Positions 25,614 through 35,331 of a stretch of 64,000 nt of DNA are shown in pieces. The DNA lies in contig NZ_FOMG01000014.1 in the NCBI RefSeq assembly GCF_900112485.1, positions 30,294-94,293 on the forward strand. The letters are read 5' to 3'. Position 1 is the stretch's first letter. Each line of letters begins with the position of its first letter. The translations under genes were made by a program, and so were the position numbers. This DNA comes from Clostridium uliginosum (GTDB taxonomy: Bacteria > Bacillota > Clostridia > Clostridiales > Clostridiaceae). The notes under the pieces were generated by a model. That model searched no databases, was not told where the DNA came from, and was given only the letters and a program-made list of their open reading frames with translations.

Positions 25614-25958
25614 ATGAAATATAAGAATTTAATAAAAGATCAATGCGAAGATATAAGTAATTTAAGTCAAATACTTAAAACTTATGTAGATTCATATAGA
25701 CTTTTAATTGGAGGAGCGGCAGAATTAAATAATATTAATGTTGCAAAAAAAAGTGAAATTAGAAAAGCTATAGATAGAGTGGATGAGATGGGAGAGTTAA
25801 TTGATGAATTGATAGTAGCTTTAGATAAATGTGAGGGTGGATATTTAAAATATTGTAAAATTAAAAATGAATATATTACGATAAATTCAGAAAAAGACAT
25901 AATACTCACAGAGATAGATAATGCATTAAATTTTCAAAGTTCTGAAAGAGATGAGTAA
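25614..25958 (+). CDS. Hypothetical protein, helical
   Basis: This 114-residue protein is not recognised. It is predicted by composition to be mostly alpha-helical and charged (for example KAIDRVDEMGELIDELIVAL), without membrane segments. AGGGATTTAAG lies upstream of the ATG. It is flanked by a terminator on each side and so is probably monocistronic. It could be a small coiled-coil or phage-type protein; no assignment is supported. Confidence 0.55.
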   Translation: MKYKNLIKDQCEDISNLSQILKTYVDSYRLLIGGAAELNNINVAKKSEIRKAIDRVDEMGELIDELIVALDKCEGGYLKYCKIKNEYITINSEKDIILTEIDNALNFQSSERDE

Positions 25959-25975
25959 AGTATTATTTAATCAAA

Positions 25976-26010
25976 AAAGGACTGACTAAAAACAGCCAGT
26001 CCTAATTTAT
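25976..26010. terminator. Bidirectional terminator between convergent genes
   Basis: AGGACTG pairs with CAGTCCT around a 12-base loop; A-run on the left, TTTATTTTCTTT on the right. It serves the hypothetical gene and pssA. Confidence 0.8.
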
Positions 26011-26015
26011 TTTCT

Positions 26016-26537
26016 TTAAAATTTCTTTAATTTAAAGTCGCTTACCATTAAGTATGAAAATGCTATCATTAGAATAATTGCAATATAAATTGATGCCCGT
26101 GCTTGTAAGTTAAGTAAAGCAAAAAATGCCATAAAACATCCAGCAATAGTAATAGGAACACCAGTAAATACACCATCAAAATCTGATGAATTATATCTTG
26201 CTAATCTAAAGGCTCCGCAAATTGGGAATAGCAATAATAAAGCTAAGCCTAATAATCCATTTGGCCCTAATTTTGTAAATTCAAATAAAATATATATTAG
26301 TATAGACGGAGCTACGCCAAAAGAAACTAAATCAGCTAAGGAATCCAATTCTTTTCCTAATTCACTAGAAACATTTAGAAACCGTGCAACTCTTCCATCA
26401 TATCTATCTACTAAACCTGCGATTAGTATATAAAGACCTGCCCAAATATAATTATGATTCATAACGGATAATATTGAAACAACGCCACAAGACAGGTTTA
26501 TAAAGGTAAATATGTTAGGAATACAACTTTTCCTCAT
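26016..26537 (-). CDS. pssA: CDP-diacylglycerol-serine O-phosphatidyltransferase
   Basis: This 173-residue integral membrane enzyme makes phosphatidylserine from CDP-diacylglycerol and serine, the first step to phosphatidylethanolamine. The CDP-alcohol phosphatidyltransferase motif is complete: DGRVARF, then GKELDSLADLVSFGVAP, which gives the catalytic and metal aspartates. About five to six membrane helices follow the motif pattern of the short Gram-positive form. A GGAGTGATTTT ribosome binding site precedes the start. It is divergent from a lipid kinase gene, so both phospholipid functions meet here. Confidence 0.92.
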   Translation of the reverse strand: MRKSCIPNIFTFINLSCGVVSILSVMNHNYIWAGLYILIAGLVDRYDGRVARFLNVSSELGKELDSLADLVSFGVAPSILIYILFEFTKLGPNGLLGLALLLLFPICGAFRLARYNSSDFDGVFTGVPITIAGCFMAFFALLNLQARASIYIAIILMIAFSYLMVSDFKLKKF

Positions 26538-26690
26538 AAAATCACTCCTAAAATTATAAAAAATTATTTACGAAGACTTATTATACCATATATTGATCTA
26601 AAATATAAGGTTTAATTGAATTAATGTTATTCATAAGTTAGAAAAACTGCTAATTTCATACCAAATAATTACATAAATTGTAATGTATTA

Positions 26691-26719
26691 TCGACATTAA
26701 AAGTTGAAAATGATATAAT
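26691..26719 (+). promoter_or_regulatory. Sigma-A-type promoter of the lipid kinase gene
   Basis: TCGACA, a 17-base spacer and TATAAT precede the kinase start by 37 bases. Confidence 0.6.
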
Positions 26720-26755
26720 CAGCTGTATAACAAATTTGGTTGGAGGTAAATTATA

Positions 26756-27637
26756 TTGATTAAAAAAGTTAGATTCATATACAACCCATACTCAGGCGAA
26801 AATATTATAATAAATGAGTTAGATAATGTTATAAGATTGCATGAAGAAGCAGGATTGCAAATTATTCCATATAGAATTCAAAAGGGAAAAGCATTATCAG
26901 AAGCATTAGATGGAATTGATACTACTTATGAATACATTTTAATTGCTGGTGGAGATGGAACTGTTGATTCAGTTGTGAATGCTATGAAAAAAAGAAATAT
27001 AGATTTACCAATAGGAATACTACCAGTTGGAACAGCAAATGATTTTGCAAAGTTTATCGGGGTTACAAATGATATTGTAGAAGGATGCAATAAAATACTA
27101 AATTCAAAACCAACACCTGTTGATCTTGGACAAATAAATGATAAGTATTTTATAAATGTAGCAAGTACAGGCCTTTTTACAGATGTATCTCAAAAGACAG
27201 ATGTAAATTTAAAAAATACTATAGGGAAGTTAGCTTATTATTTAAAAGGATTAGAAGAGCTACCAAACTTTAGAAAATTAAAAGTTAATATAGAATCAAA
27301 AGAATGCAAATATGATGGACAAATGTATTTATTATTAGTATTTAATGGTCAAACAGCAGGGAATTTTAAGTTAGCTACACAAGCTAATTTATATGATGGA
27401 AAGCTTGATGTGATAATGTTTAAAGCTATTCAGATTATTGAATTATTACCATTATTTATTAAGGTCTTAAAAGGTGAACACTTGGATTCTGATAAAGTAG
27501 TTTATTTTAAAACAGATGATTTATATATTCAATCTTCAGAAGATATAGTTACAGATATTGATGGAGAAAGAGGACCAGAATTTCCTTTAAGAATTAAATG
27601 TATAAAAGGCGGAATTAAAGTTTTAGGAATAAAATAA
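26756..27637 (+). CDS. Diacylglycerol kinase family lipid kinase (YegS/BmrU-like)
   Basis: This 293-residue cytosolic lipid kinase has the DAGK catalytic loop AGGDGTVDSVVNAM (Gly-rich, ATP binding) and LPVGTANDFAKF. It is similar to DgkB/YegS proteins, which phosphorylate diacylglycerol or related lipids and recycle them to phosphatidic acid. The start is a TTG behind TTGGAGGTAAA. A promoter is visible upstream. A small membrane protein gene follows 52 bases downstream on the same strand. Confidence 0.9.
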   Translation: MIKKVRFIYNPYSGENIIINELDNVIRLHEEAGLQIIPYRIQKGKALSEALDGIDTTYEYILIAGGDGTVDSVVNAMKKRNIDLPIGILPVGTANDFAKFIGVTNDIVEGCNKILNSKPTPVDLGQINDKYFINVASTGLFTDVSQKTDVNLKNTIGKLAYYLKGLEELPNFRKLKVNIESKECKYDGQMYLLLVFNGQTAGNFKLATQANLYDGKLDVIMFKAIQIIELLPLFIKVLKGEHLDSDKVVYFKTDDLYIQSSEDIVTDIDGERGPEFPLRIKCIKGGIKVLGIK

Positions 27638-27689
27638 AAAAAAGATAATATATATTAAGTAACATAAATTTAAGCTAGGAGTGTAATTT

Positions 27690-28343
27690 TTGAATTTTGC
27701 ATATTATTTAATTTTGTTATTTATAATCTGTTTATCATTTTTAATACTTAAAAAAAACTTAGAAGTTTCACCAAAGAAAATAAAAATATATACTACAATA
27801 GTAATACTATTGTTTATATTAAGGCATGTAGGTTTGTTTTTACTATGTATACTTAGGAATAGTAATTTTATATATTCTTTAAAACCAATAATATTCTTAA
27901 ATAATTTAACAATTCCACTTATGGTTTTAGCTATAACATATGTGTATTTAAGATCTGAACAGTTAAAATTTAATTGGAACTATATAATTGCCATTGTCCT
28001 AAGTGCTATTTATATTGCAATATTATATATATCAAAGGTAACACTTGATGTTAATAATTTATATGGATTTATAATAAAAATTAATCAAGAAATATTATTA
28101 TATTTATTTACATTAATAATATTAGGAGTATTTCTTATTATTAACGTAATATTGTTAGATGAAAAATTTGTAAATAAAAATGGTATAAGATTAATGATTT
28201 TAGCAATTGTAGTTGTTATGTTAGAAAGTGTTATGATTTTAGGTGGATCAAGATGTTTCCCTTATCCAGTAATAGGTGATTTAATATTTATTATTATCAT
28301 GAATTCCGTTTTAGATAGCTTTAAAAAGGCAAAAAATCTTTAG
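27690..28343 (+). CDS. Multi-pass membrane protein of unknown function
   Basis: This 217-residue protein is not recognised. Hydrophobic stretches indicate about six to seven membrane helices, joined by short Lys-rich loops. The start is a TTG behind TAGGAGTG. It follows the lipid kinase and may share its transcript. A long terminator hairpin follows at 28408. A sensor or transport fragment cannot be told from sequence. Confidence 0.65.
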   Translation: MNFAYYLILLFIICLSFLILKKNLEVSPKKIKIYTTIVILLFILRHVGLFLLCILRNSNFIYSLKPIIFLNNLTIPLMVLAITYVYLRSEQLKFNWNYIIAIVLSAIYIAILYISKVTLDVNNLYGFIIKINQEILLYLFTLIILGVFLIINVILLDEKFVNKNGIRLMILAIVVVMLESVMILGGSRCFPYPVIGDLIFIIIMNSVLDSFKKAKNL

Positions 28344-28407
28344 AATGATGGAGTAAGATTTTTACATTATTGTACTAAGGGATAAGATATTATTCACATA
28401 AAAATAT

Positions 28408-28472
28408 AAACTTACTACAATTTTAATTTCTTTCATGTGCCTTAATGAAATTAAAATTGTGGTAAGTTTTTT
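28408..28472. terminator. Long hairpin terminator containing family A end sequence
   Basis: AAACTTACTACAATTTTAAT pairs with ATTAAAATTGTGGTAAGTTT; the loop carries TTTCTTTCATGTGCCTTA, the right-end sequence of family A. A TTTT tail follows. Confidence 0.8.
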
Positions 28473-28498
28473 ATATGCTTAAAGTATATTCAAAAAAA

Positions 28499-28773
28499 TG
28501 GGGATGTCTCATAATACAAATCATCTACTGATATGATGTATATTCAAAAAAAATAGAAATAACATTTATGTAAGAAGCATTGAAAAATAAGCTTATAGTT
28601 TCTTCATTTGAAGTTGTTCCATAAATGATAGTCCTAATGCATATTAGGAGCAATCTTTTATGGGTACAACTTTAAATGTTAGAAAATATTAGCTTATTTT
28701 TCTAGTCTTCTTTAATAAATGTTATTTCTATTTCTTTGTTATTACTTCACTTGGTAATTCTGAGACAGCCCCA
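28499..28773. repeat. Repeat family C: long inverted-repeat element
   Basis: GGGGATGTCTCA at the left faces TGAGACAGCCCC at the right. Further in, AATAGAAATAACATTTAT mirrors ATAAATGTTATTTCTATT and GAAAAATAAGCTTA mirrors TAGCTTATTTTTC. About 275 bp with no coding capacity; the ends look like those of several insertion sequences, so it may be a miniature derivative. It ends 22 bases from the YgiQ stop. Confidence 0.7.
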
Positions 28774-28794
28774 TTTTCTTTTATATTGCTAAAG

Positions 28795-30846
28795 CTAACT
28801 CTCTCTTCTTTTATTATTGCTTTTATTTTTATGAAAAGAAGTTTTAAAACTTTGTTTATTTTTATTTGTACTTTTACATGCGTTATTGCTTGTATTATTT
28901 TCAGTACTCTTATTTGGACCATTCTTGGAAGTATGATTTTCATTTTTATTTAATTCTCTATTTAAATTATTATTAGCATTTTTACTTGAATTATTATTAA
29001 ATGGTTTATTATTTGACTTATGTTTACCTTGATAACCAATTTTACCTGGTGCATTACCAATTAAACAATCTTTTCCATTACCTATTAAATCTTCTCTATG
29101 TGCTTTAATTAATGCTTTTTTAACTGTTTGATAGTTTTTTGGAACAGCAAATTGTATTAATGCTCTTTGCATGTTTTTTTCTTCTTGAGTTTTTGGAATA
29201 TACACTTCTTCATCAGTAATTGGATTAAATCCAGTATAATACATAGTTGTTGACAAACTTCCTGGAGTTGGGTAAAAATCTTGTACTTGTTCTGGAGTAT
29301 ATCCCATCTCTTTTACATATTCAGCAAGTTCTATTGCTGCATTTAAATCTGAACCTGGATGAGAAGACATTAAATAGGGAACTAAAAATTGATTTTTATT
29401 TACTTGCTTGTTTAGTTTAAAATACTTATCAACAAACCTATCATAAACTTCTCTTGTTGGTTTGCCCATTTGATTTAATACTCTTGGAACAACATGTTCT
29501 GGGGCAACTTTTAATTGACCACTTATATGATGTTCACATAGTTCTTTAAAGAAAGAATCATTTTTATCGTGTATTAAATAATCATATCTAATACCAGAAC
29601 GAATAAATACTTTTTTTATTCCATCAATATTTCTAACTTTTTTTAAAAGTGAAAGATATTCAGTATGATCGATTATTAAATTCTTACAAGGAGCTGGGAA
29701 CATACATTGTTTAGTCTTGCAAGTACCATGTACTTCTTGTTTTTTGCAGGCTTTGTGCCTAAAGTCAGCAGTAGGACCTCCAATGTCATGTATATAACCT
29801 TTAAAGTCAGGTAAAGTTGTTAATAACTTTGCTTCATCGATTATTGATTGTTGTCCTCTATTTTGAATAACTCTTCCTTGATGGAAAGTTAATGCACAGA
29901 AAGAACATGAACCAAAGCATCCTCTATGACTAGTTATTGAAAATTTAACTTCTTGTATTGCAGGAATACCACCTTTTGATTCATATATTGGATGGTAAGT
30001 TCTTGTATAAGGTAAATCATATGTAAGATCCATTTCTTCTTCAGTTAAGTTTTCTTGAGGCGGATTTTGCACTAAATATCTATCGCCATATTTTTGAACA
30101 ATAGTTTTACCTTGTATAGAATCTTGTTCATAATATTCTAATTTATAAGCTTCTCCATAAGCTTTTGTATCAGTAGATACTTCTTCAAATGAAGGAACTG
30201 TAATTGAGTCTTTAATAGAAGATATATCTTTAGTTAAATAACAAGTTCCACGTACAGTTGTAATATTTTTTATACTTGCTCCATATCTTAATAATTCAGC
30301 AATTTGAACTACAGTTTTTTCGCCCATACCATACATTAATAGGTCAGCTTTAGAATCTAAAAGAATACTTCTTCTAACCTTATTATCCCAATAATCATAA
30401 TGTGCAAATCTTCTTAAACTTGCTTCTATCCCACCAATTGCAATAGGGACATCCTTAAAAGCTTCTCTAATTCTATTACAGTAAACTATAACAGCTCTAT
30501 CAGGTCTATGGCCAGCTTCGCCACCAGGTGAATAAAGGTCCTCACGTCGTGTTTTTTTTGCAGCAGTATAGTGATTAACCATTGAATCGATATTACCTGA
30601 GTTTACAAGAAAACCATATTTAGGACGTCCTAGCTTCTTAAAATCTTCAGAATCTTTCCATTTGGGTTGAGCTATAATGCCTACAGTAAATCCTTGAGAT
30701 TCAAGTGTTCTGCCTATAATAGCAGTACCAAATGATGGATGATCCACATAAGCATCACCACTGACAATAATAAAGTCTAATTGATCAATGTTTCTTTTTG
30801 CTAAGTCTTCTTTACTAATAGGTAAAAATTCTTTACAAAGTTTCAT
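28795..30846 (-). CDS. YgiQ family radical SAM protein
   Basis: This 683-residue protein has an N-terminal cobalamin-binding-like segment (to about residue 260). A radical SAM core follows with the cluster motif CFGSCSFCA, and then the conserved [15 protein letters not shown] and [14 protein letters not shown] blocks. It is the YgiQ/UPF0313 family; its reaction is not known. The last 80 or so residues are low-complexity Asn/Lys/Ser. GGAG lies 11 bases before the start. The gene runs opposite to its neighbours and ends next to a family C element. Confidence 0.92.
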   Translation of the reverse strand: MKLCKEFLPISKEDLAKRNIDQLDFIIVSGDAYVDHPSFGTAIIGRTLESQGFTVGIIAQPKWKDSEDFKKLGRPKYGFLVNSGNIDSMVNHYTAAKKTRREDLYSPGGEAGHRPDRAVIVYCNRIREAFKDVPIAIGGIEASLRRFAHYDYWDNKVRRSILLDSKADLLMYGMGEKTVVQIAELLRYGASIKNITTVRGTCYLTKDISSIKDSITVPSFEEVSTDTKAYGEAYKLEYYEQDSIQGKTIVQKYGDRYLVQNPPQENLTEEEMDLTYDLPYTRTYHPIYESKGGIPAIQEVKFSITSHRGCFGSCSFCALTFHQGRVIQNRGQQSIIDEAKLLTTLPDFKGYIHDIGGPTADFRHKACKKQEVHGTCKTKQCMFPAPCKNLIIDHTEYLSLLKKVRNIDGIKKVFIRSGIRYDYLIHDKNDSFFKELCEHHISGQLKVAPEHVVPRVLNQMGKPTREVYDRFVDKYFKLNKQVNKNQFLVPYLMSSHPGSDLNAAIELAEYVKEMGYTPEQVQDFYPTPGSLSTTMYYTGFNPITDEEVYIPKTQEEKNMQRALIQFAVPKNYQTVKKALIKAHREDLIGNGKDCLIGNAPGKIGYQGKHKSNNKPFNNNSSKNANNNLNRELNKNENHTSKNGPNKSTENNTSNNACKSTNKNKQSFKTSFHKNKSNNKRRES

Positions 30847-31309
30847 ATATTAATTAACTCCAATTCATAAATTTCTATTTAATGATTTAAAAGGAAATAA
30901 TAATCCTAAACTAGTTTATTATATTCCTTTAAATGCTGTAACTATCTAATGTATTTTATATTAACATAACGATAATTACTTTACAAATAGCAATGATTTT
31001 ACAAGATTTTGTATAACTTCTAACAGTGTAATTTTTTAAATATGGTGTTAAATTATTCCATTATTATACAAAAAGATTTACTAGTTATTTATTTGGAGAT
31101 GACTAGTATTAAGATAGTACAAAAAAATGGTATGATTTAAAGTATTTTTAATTAGAAAATAAAGTTAATAAGCTGATGAATAATATAAAAAACAAAAATT
31201 TGTTGCCTTTTTATGGATATGTAATATAATAATTAGTAGAAATAAGTAGATTAAGAATTATTAATATTAAAAATAAACTAGATGTTTTATAGAAATTGTA
31301 TTATAGGGT

Positions 31310-31438
31310 GGTGTAAAAGATGGAGGCTGGACCTCAGAGTATTAAAGAACATAGGTTAAAATTTAATATCTTAAGGGAGAAGTCTCATCTTTTTTAGATA
31401 AGTAAGACTTCTTTCTGAGCAATAAAGAGGAGGCTTAC
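31310..31438 (+). promoter_or_regulatory. Structured 5' leader of the MgtE-N/CBS gene
   Basis: A leader of over 100 bases contains GGTGGTGTAAAAGATGGAGG followed by a hairpin AGAAGTCT/AGACTTCT (31378-31412) ending in TTTCT, which could act as an attenuator. It does not match the M-box, yybP or other riboswitch patterns I can recall. The rest of 30847-31310 is AT-rich with nothing identified. Confidence 0.35.
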
Positions 31439-32689
31439 ATGAAGAAATTAGCTGTATTTTTATATACAAGTGCTTTATCAAGGAAGGTTTATGATGAATT
31501 TGGTGATATACTTGGTGAATTAAGAGATGTTTATGTAACTACTGAAGAAGGATATCCAAGAGTAATCGGATATAAGATTAGAAAAGATGGCGTTACATTT
31601 CATTATGAATTTAGAAATATAGAATTTTTTGAAGATGGAGGAATTGTTAAGATTGAAACTAGAGGAAGTAAGGAAATACTTCCTATGACTTATACTTATC
31701 TTCTGTCAGAAAATTTATTAGATAAGAAAATAGTAGATATAAATGGTAAACAAGTTGTAAGGGTTAACGATTTAAGAATAGCAGAAATTGCAGGAGAATA
31801 TAGAGTAGTTGCTGTTGAGACAGGACCACTTGCTAGATATAGAAGATTTAAAATTGCAGGAATAGTTAAGTTTATATATCAAATTTTAAGAAAAGATTAT
31901 GAAGATAAAGTTTTAATGTGGGAAGATGTTGAATCACTAGAAATGGTTGATAACAATCTTAAGTTAGTACTTCCATATCAAAAATTATCAACATTACATC
32001 CAGCTGATCTTGCAGATATATTAGAAGAGTTAGATGCAAGATCAAGAAAACAAATTTTTGAATCTTTAGATGAAGATTTAGCAGCTGACACATTAGAAGA
32101 AATAGATGCAGAATATAAAGGAAGTATTATTAAGGATTTATCAGATAGTAGAGCGGCTGAGGTTTTAGAAAATATGCCAAGTGATGAAATTGCAGATCTT
32201 CTAGATGATTTAGATGAAGAAGAAAGAGAAAAAATACTAATCAATTTGGAAAAGGAAGATGCTGAAGAAGTTAAGGAACTACTACAATATGAAGATGAAA
32301 TTGTAGGAAGCATAATGAGCAAAGAATTTATATCTGTTAATCTGGATATTACTGTTGGTGATGCTATTGAGATATTAAAAGAAATGCAGCCAGACGAGGA
32401 AGTTATGTATTATATATATATAACAAATGAAGAAGATAGGATTGAAGGTATGATTGCATTAAGAGATTTAATAATAAATGATTGTGATAAGAAAATAAAA
32501 GATATTATGGATGAAACAGTATCTCATGTTAGACATGATGATGAAATTAATTATGCAATTGAGGTGGCAGCTAAGTATGATTTAATATCTGTTCCTGTAA
32601 TAGATGAAGAAGAAAAATTAGTTGGAATAGTAATTATTCATGATTTAGTAGATGAATTTTTATATCCTCTTTGGAAAAAGAAAAACTAA
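31439..32689 (+). CDS. Cytosolic MgtE N-domain/CBS protein without membrane domain
   Basis: This 416-residue protein starts with a PRC-barrel-like region (about 1-180). An MgtE N-terminal superhelical domain (about 185-280, LHPADLADILEELD and repeated LEDL/DEIADLLDDL motifs) and two CBS domains follow (about 285-416, ending GIVIIHDLVDEFLYP). The membrane channel domain of MgtE is absent and the gene ends normally, so this is a soluble form. MgtE N and CBS domains sense Mg2+ in the transporter; here the protein may regulate a separate metal carrier. AGAGGAGG precedes the ATG. Confidence 0.85.
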   Translation: MKKLAVFLYTSALSRKVYDEFGDILGELRDVYVTTEEGYPRVIGYKIRKDGVTFHYEFRNIEFFEDGGIVKIETRGSKEILPMTYTYLLSENLLDKKIVDINGKQVVRVNDLRIAEIAGEYRVVAVETGPLARYRRFKIAGIVKFIYQILRKDYEDKVLMWEDVESLEMVDNNLKLVLPYQKLSTLHPADLADILEELDARSRKQIFESLDEDLAADTLEEIDAEYKGSIIKDLSDSRAAEVLENMPSDEIADLLDDLDEEEREKILINLEKEDAEEVKELLQYEDEIVGSIMSKEFISVNLDITVGDAIEILKEMQPDEEVMYYIYITNEEDRIEGMIALRDLIINDCDKKIKDIMDETVSHVRHDDEINYAIEVAAKYDLISVPVIDEEEKLVGIVIIHDLVDEFLYPLWKKKN

Positions 32690-32705
32690 ATAATGTTTTA
32701 ATTTT

Positions 32706-32736
32706 TTGACTTGCTATTTTCTTTAATATGCCTTAA
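32706..32736. repeat. Repeat family A, right-end fragment
   Basis: TTGACTTGCTATTTTCTTTA followed by ATATGCCTTAA, immediately after the MgtE-N/CBS gene. Confidence 0.6.
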
Positions 32737-32751
32737 TTTTAAAAAATATTG

Positions 32752-32779
32752 TTGACTTTTTTTAAAAATAACATATAAT
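32752..32779 (+). promoter_or_regulatory. Sigma-A promoter of the cysK leader
   Basis: TTGACT, a 16-base spacer and TATAAT stand directly before the T-box leader. Confidence 0.75.
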
Positions 32780-32789
32780 AAAGATATAA

Positions 32790-33103
32790 AGCTTATCGAA
32801 TTACTCAGAATTAAAGACAGTGAAAAAGGAAAGTAACATAAAGAAAGATTACAGAGAGAAAAATATGCTGAGATTTTTTCATCAAGAATTTATGTGAAGT
32901 GCCCTTTGGAGTTGAAATCTGAACTGTACATTTTATACAAATGCTATTATAGTAAGATTCTCCGGGTTCACCCGTTATAGTGATATGGCATCTTAAGTGT
33001 CAAAAATGAGTGGAATTAAATTATTTTAATTTAATTCAATTAGAGTGGAACCACGAATATTACTTCGTCTCTATAGTTATTATAGTAGATGGAGTTTTTT
33101 TGT
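32790..33103 (+). ncRNA. T-box riboswitch leader of cysK
   Basis: The leader contains the T-box sequence AGAGTGGAACCACG (33042-33055), whose TGGNACC core pairs with the NCCA end of uncharged tRNA. Upstream is a long stem I region with an AGAGAG bulge-like motif and GAACTGTACA, where TGT (32925-32927) is a candidate cysteine specifier. A terminator-like stem with TTTTTTT ends at about 33101. With cysK downstream, this fits control by uncharged tRNA-Cys; the specifier is not proven. Confidence 0.85.
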
Positions 33104-33107
33104 TATA

Positions 33108-33149
33108 TAAGGCACATCTTTGGTATATTATTTTCTTTAATGTGCCTAA
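33108..33149. repeat. Repeat family A, minimal copy
   Basis: A 42-bp copy keeps both ends (AAGGCACATC and TTATTTTCTTTAATGTGCCT) but almost no interior. Confidence 0.7.
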
Positions 33150-33231
33150 CTAATAATTAGTATACTAAGATAAGGTTAAAATATATGATTTCAAAATATC
33201 AAATAGAAAAATATTAAGGAGGACTAGAATA

Positions 33232-34143
33232 ATGATTTATAATGGAGTATTAGAATTAATAGGAAAAACACCAGTTTTAAAGATAAACAACTTGGTTAAA
33301 GGTGAAAATATAGCAGATGTTTATGTTAAATTAGAGAAATTTAATCCTGGTGGAAGTGTTAAAGATAGAGCAGCACTTGGAATGATTGAAAAAGCAGAAA
33401 AAGAAGGTTTATTAAAACCAGGATCAACAATAGTTGAACCAACAAGTGGAAATACAGGAATAGGACTTGCATTCATAGGAAAGTTAAAGGGATATGATGT
33501 TACTATAGTTATGCCTGAAACAATGAGTAAAGAAAGAAGAGACTTAATTAAGGCTTATGGAGCAAAATTAGTATTAACTGATGGAAGTAAGGGAATGAAA
33601 GGTGCAATAGAAAAAGCATTAGAAATTGGAAGTGGAGATGGATATTTTATACCTCAACAATTTGAAAATTTAGCTAATCCAGAAAAGCATTATGAAACAA
33701 CAGCAGAAGAAATTTTTGAGGATATTCCAGATTTAGATGCATTTGTAGCTGGTGTTGGAACTGGTGGAACTGTTATAGGAATATCAAAGAATCTAAAAAA
33801 GAAAAATCCGAAAATTAAGGCTATTGCAGTTGAACCATTATCTTCACCTGTATTAAGTGGTGGAAATCCAGGAGCGCATAAAATTCAAGGAATTGGAGCT
33901 GGTTTTGTTCCAGAAATTTATAAAGAACAATATGTTGATGAGATAATTCAAGTAAAAGATGAAAATGCATTTAAGACAGCTAAAGATTTTGCTAGAGTTG
34001 AGGGTGTTCTAATAGGAATTTCTTCTGGTGCAGCAGTATATGCAGCTATAGAAACTGCTAAGAAGTTAGGAAAAGGCAAGAAGGTATTAGCGATTGCTCC
34101 CGATGGAGGAGAAAAGTATATATCAATGGGAGTATATGAATAA
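33232..34143 (+). CDS. cysK: Cysteine synthase (O-acetylserine sulfhydrylase)
   Basis: This 303-residue PLP enzyme makes cysteine from O-acetylserine and sulfide. The PLP lysine is Lys44 in NPGGSVKDRAA, the substrate loop is TSGNTG (71-76), and GVGTGGTVIG forms the phosphate-binding loop. The length matches CysK. The ATG follows AAGGAGGACTAGAATA. A T-box in the leader links expression to cysteine starvation. cysE lies 130 bases downstream, beyond a family A repeat, and makes the substrate for this enzyme. Confidence 0.95.
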   Translation: MIYNGVLELIGKTPVLKINNLVKGENIADVYVKLEKFNPGGSVKDRAALGMIEKAEKEGLLKPGSTIVEPTSGNTGIGLAFIGKLKGYDVTIVMPETMSKERRDLIKAYGAKLVLTDGSKGMKGAIEKALEIGSGDGYFIPQQFENLANPEKHYETTAEEIFEDIPDLDAFVAGVGTGGTVIGISKNLKKKNPKIKAIAVEPLSSPVLSGGNPGAHKIQGIGAGFVPEIYKEQYVDEIIQVKDENAFKTAKDFARVEGVLIGISSGAAVYAAIETAKKLGKGKKVLAIAPDGGEKYISMGVYE

Positions 34144-34172
34144 ATTAACGTTAGTTAAGGATTAGATATATT

Positions 34173-34236
34173 TAAGGCATATGAAAGAAAATGTACGTCG
34201 CATCTTTGACTTGTTATTTCCTTTCATATGCCTAAG
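34173..34236. repeat. Repeat family A, copy between cysK and cysE
   Basis: TAAGGCATATGAAAGAAAAT at the left mirrors ATTTCCTTTCATATGCCTAA at the right. Confidence 0.8.
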
Positions 34237-34273
34237 TTACTACTGAATTCTATGAAAGAAAGGAGAGTATGCT

Positions 34274-34858
34274 GTGTTTAAAAGATTAAATTATGATTTA
34301 GAAAGAGTTTTAATTAATGATCCAGCGGCTAAAAGTAAAATAGAAGTTTTGTTATTATATCCATGTATTCATGCTATTATAGCGTATAGAATAGATCATT
34401 TTTTATATAAGCATAAAAGATTTTTCTTGGCAAGACTCATTTCTCAATTATCACGATTTTTTACTGGAATAGAAATTCACCCAGGAGCTAAAATAGGAAA
34501 AGGATTATTTATAGATCATGGTATGGGTGTTGTAATTGGAGAAACTGCTGAAGTTGGAGATAATGTTACACTTTATCATGGAGTAACTCTTGGGGGAACA
34601 GGAAAAGATAAAGGCAAAAGACATCCAACAGTAGGCAATGAGGTTATGATAGGCGCTGGAGCCAAGGTACTTGGACCTATAAATATTGGAGATAATTCTA
34701 AAATAGGTGCTAATGCTGTAGTTGTACATGATGTACCAGCTGGGGCAACAGCAGTTGGAAGTCCAGCAAAAAATATCATAAAAACTAATGCAACTATAAT
34801 AGAAATAAAGGATTTACAAGGAAAAGTGAAAAAAATATTTAATCAAATGGTAATTTAG
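34274..34858 (+). CDS. cysE: Serine O-acetyltransferase
   Basis: This 194-residue acetyltransferase makes O-acetylserine from serine and acetyl-CoA, feeding CysK. It is the short form with a helical N-terminal part and a left-handed parallel beta helix of hexapeptide repeats ([54 protein letters not shown]). His residues in DHGMG and YHGVT are the catalytic ones. The start is a GTG behind AAAGGAGAG. It follows cysK in the same direction, with a family A repeat between. Confidence 0.95.
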   Translation: MFKRLNYDLERVLINDPAAKSKIEVLLLYPCIHAIIAYRIDHFLYKHKRFFLARLISQLSRFFTGIEIHPGAKIGKGLFIDHGMGVVIGETAEVGDNVTLYHGVTLGGTGKDKGKRHPTVGNEVMIGAGAKVLGPINIGDNSKIGANAVVVHDVPAGATAVGSPAKNIIKTNATIIEIKDLQGKVKKIFNQMVI

Positions 34859-34953
34859 AGCAATAGAAAATGGGAGTAGAAAGAAGATATAATTGAGAAA
34901 TTGTTCCTTTTAGGAATAGGTTCAGTAGGACTCATAAAGTGTAGAAGATTTGA

Positions 34954-34981
34954 TTAAGGCACATTCGATTTAATGTGCTAA
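34954..34981. repeat. Repeat family A, minimal ends
   Basis: TTAAGGCACATTCGATTTAA followed by TGTGCTAA: the two ends joined with no interior. Confidence 0.6.
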
Positions 34982-35069
34982 TTAGAGAATTTTTATGAAG
35001 AGAGAAAAGCTTCAAACCTGCAAGATGAGTTTGAAGAACATGATTATGGAAAAAAGAATATTTTAAAGA

Positions 35070-35116
35070 GGAGCTGATTGAAAATGATTTAGATATCATT
35101 TTAGACAGCTCCTTAT
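35070..35116. terminator. Hairpin, probable terminator
   Basis: GGAGCTG pairs with CAGCTCC, with an inner AAAATGATTTAGATATCATTTT stem. A T-run is weak. Confidence 0.5.
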
Positions 35117-35127
35117 CTAATTTTGAA

Positions 35128-35213
35128 TAAGGCACATTAAAATAAATAACAAGTTAGTATGACACAAAATATACGTCGTATCTTTGACTTGTTATTTTCT
35201 TTAATATGCCTTA
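35128..35213. repeat. Repeat family A, copy in the cysE-plsC gap
   Basis: AAGGCACATTAAAATAAATA at the left and TTATTTTCTTTAATATGCCT at the right, with AACAAGTTAG/TTGACTTGTT inside. Confidence 0.75.
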
Positions 35214-35274
35214 GGCATATGAAATAAAATATATGATGCATTTTTGGTGCATTATTTTCTTTTGTGTGTCTAAA
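35213..35274. repeat. Repeat family A, adjoining copy
   Basis: Starts within the last bases of the previous copy: TAGGCATATGAAATAAAATA mirrors ATTATTTTCTTTTGTGTGTC. Two elements therefore share a junction. Confidence 0.7.
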
Positions 35275-35331
35275 AGAGTATATAAATAGACTTTTTAAAT
35301 AAACTAGAATATAATTGTAAATATATATAAT

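Noticed and set aside
31310..31438. M-box (Mg2+) riboswitch before the MgtE-N/CBS gene
   Set aside because: The conserved M-box core sequences are not recognisable; only a hairpin-bearing leader can be supported.
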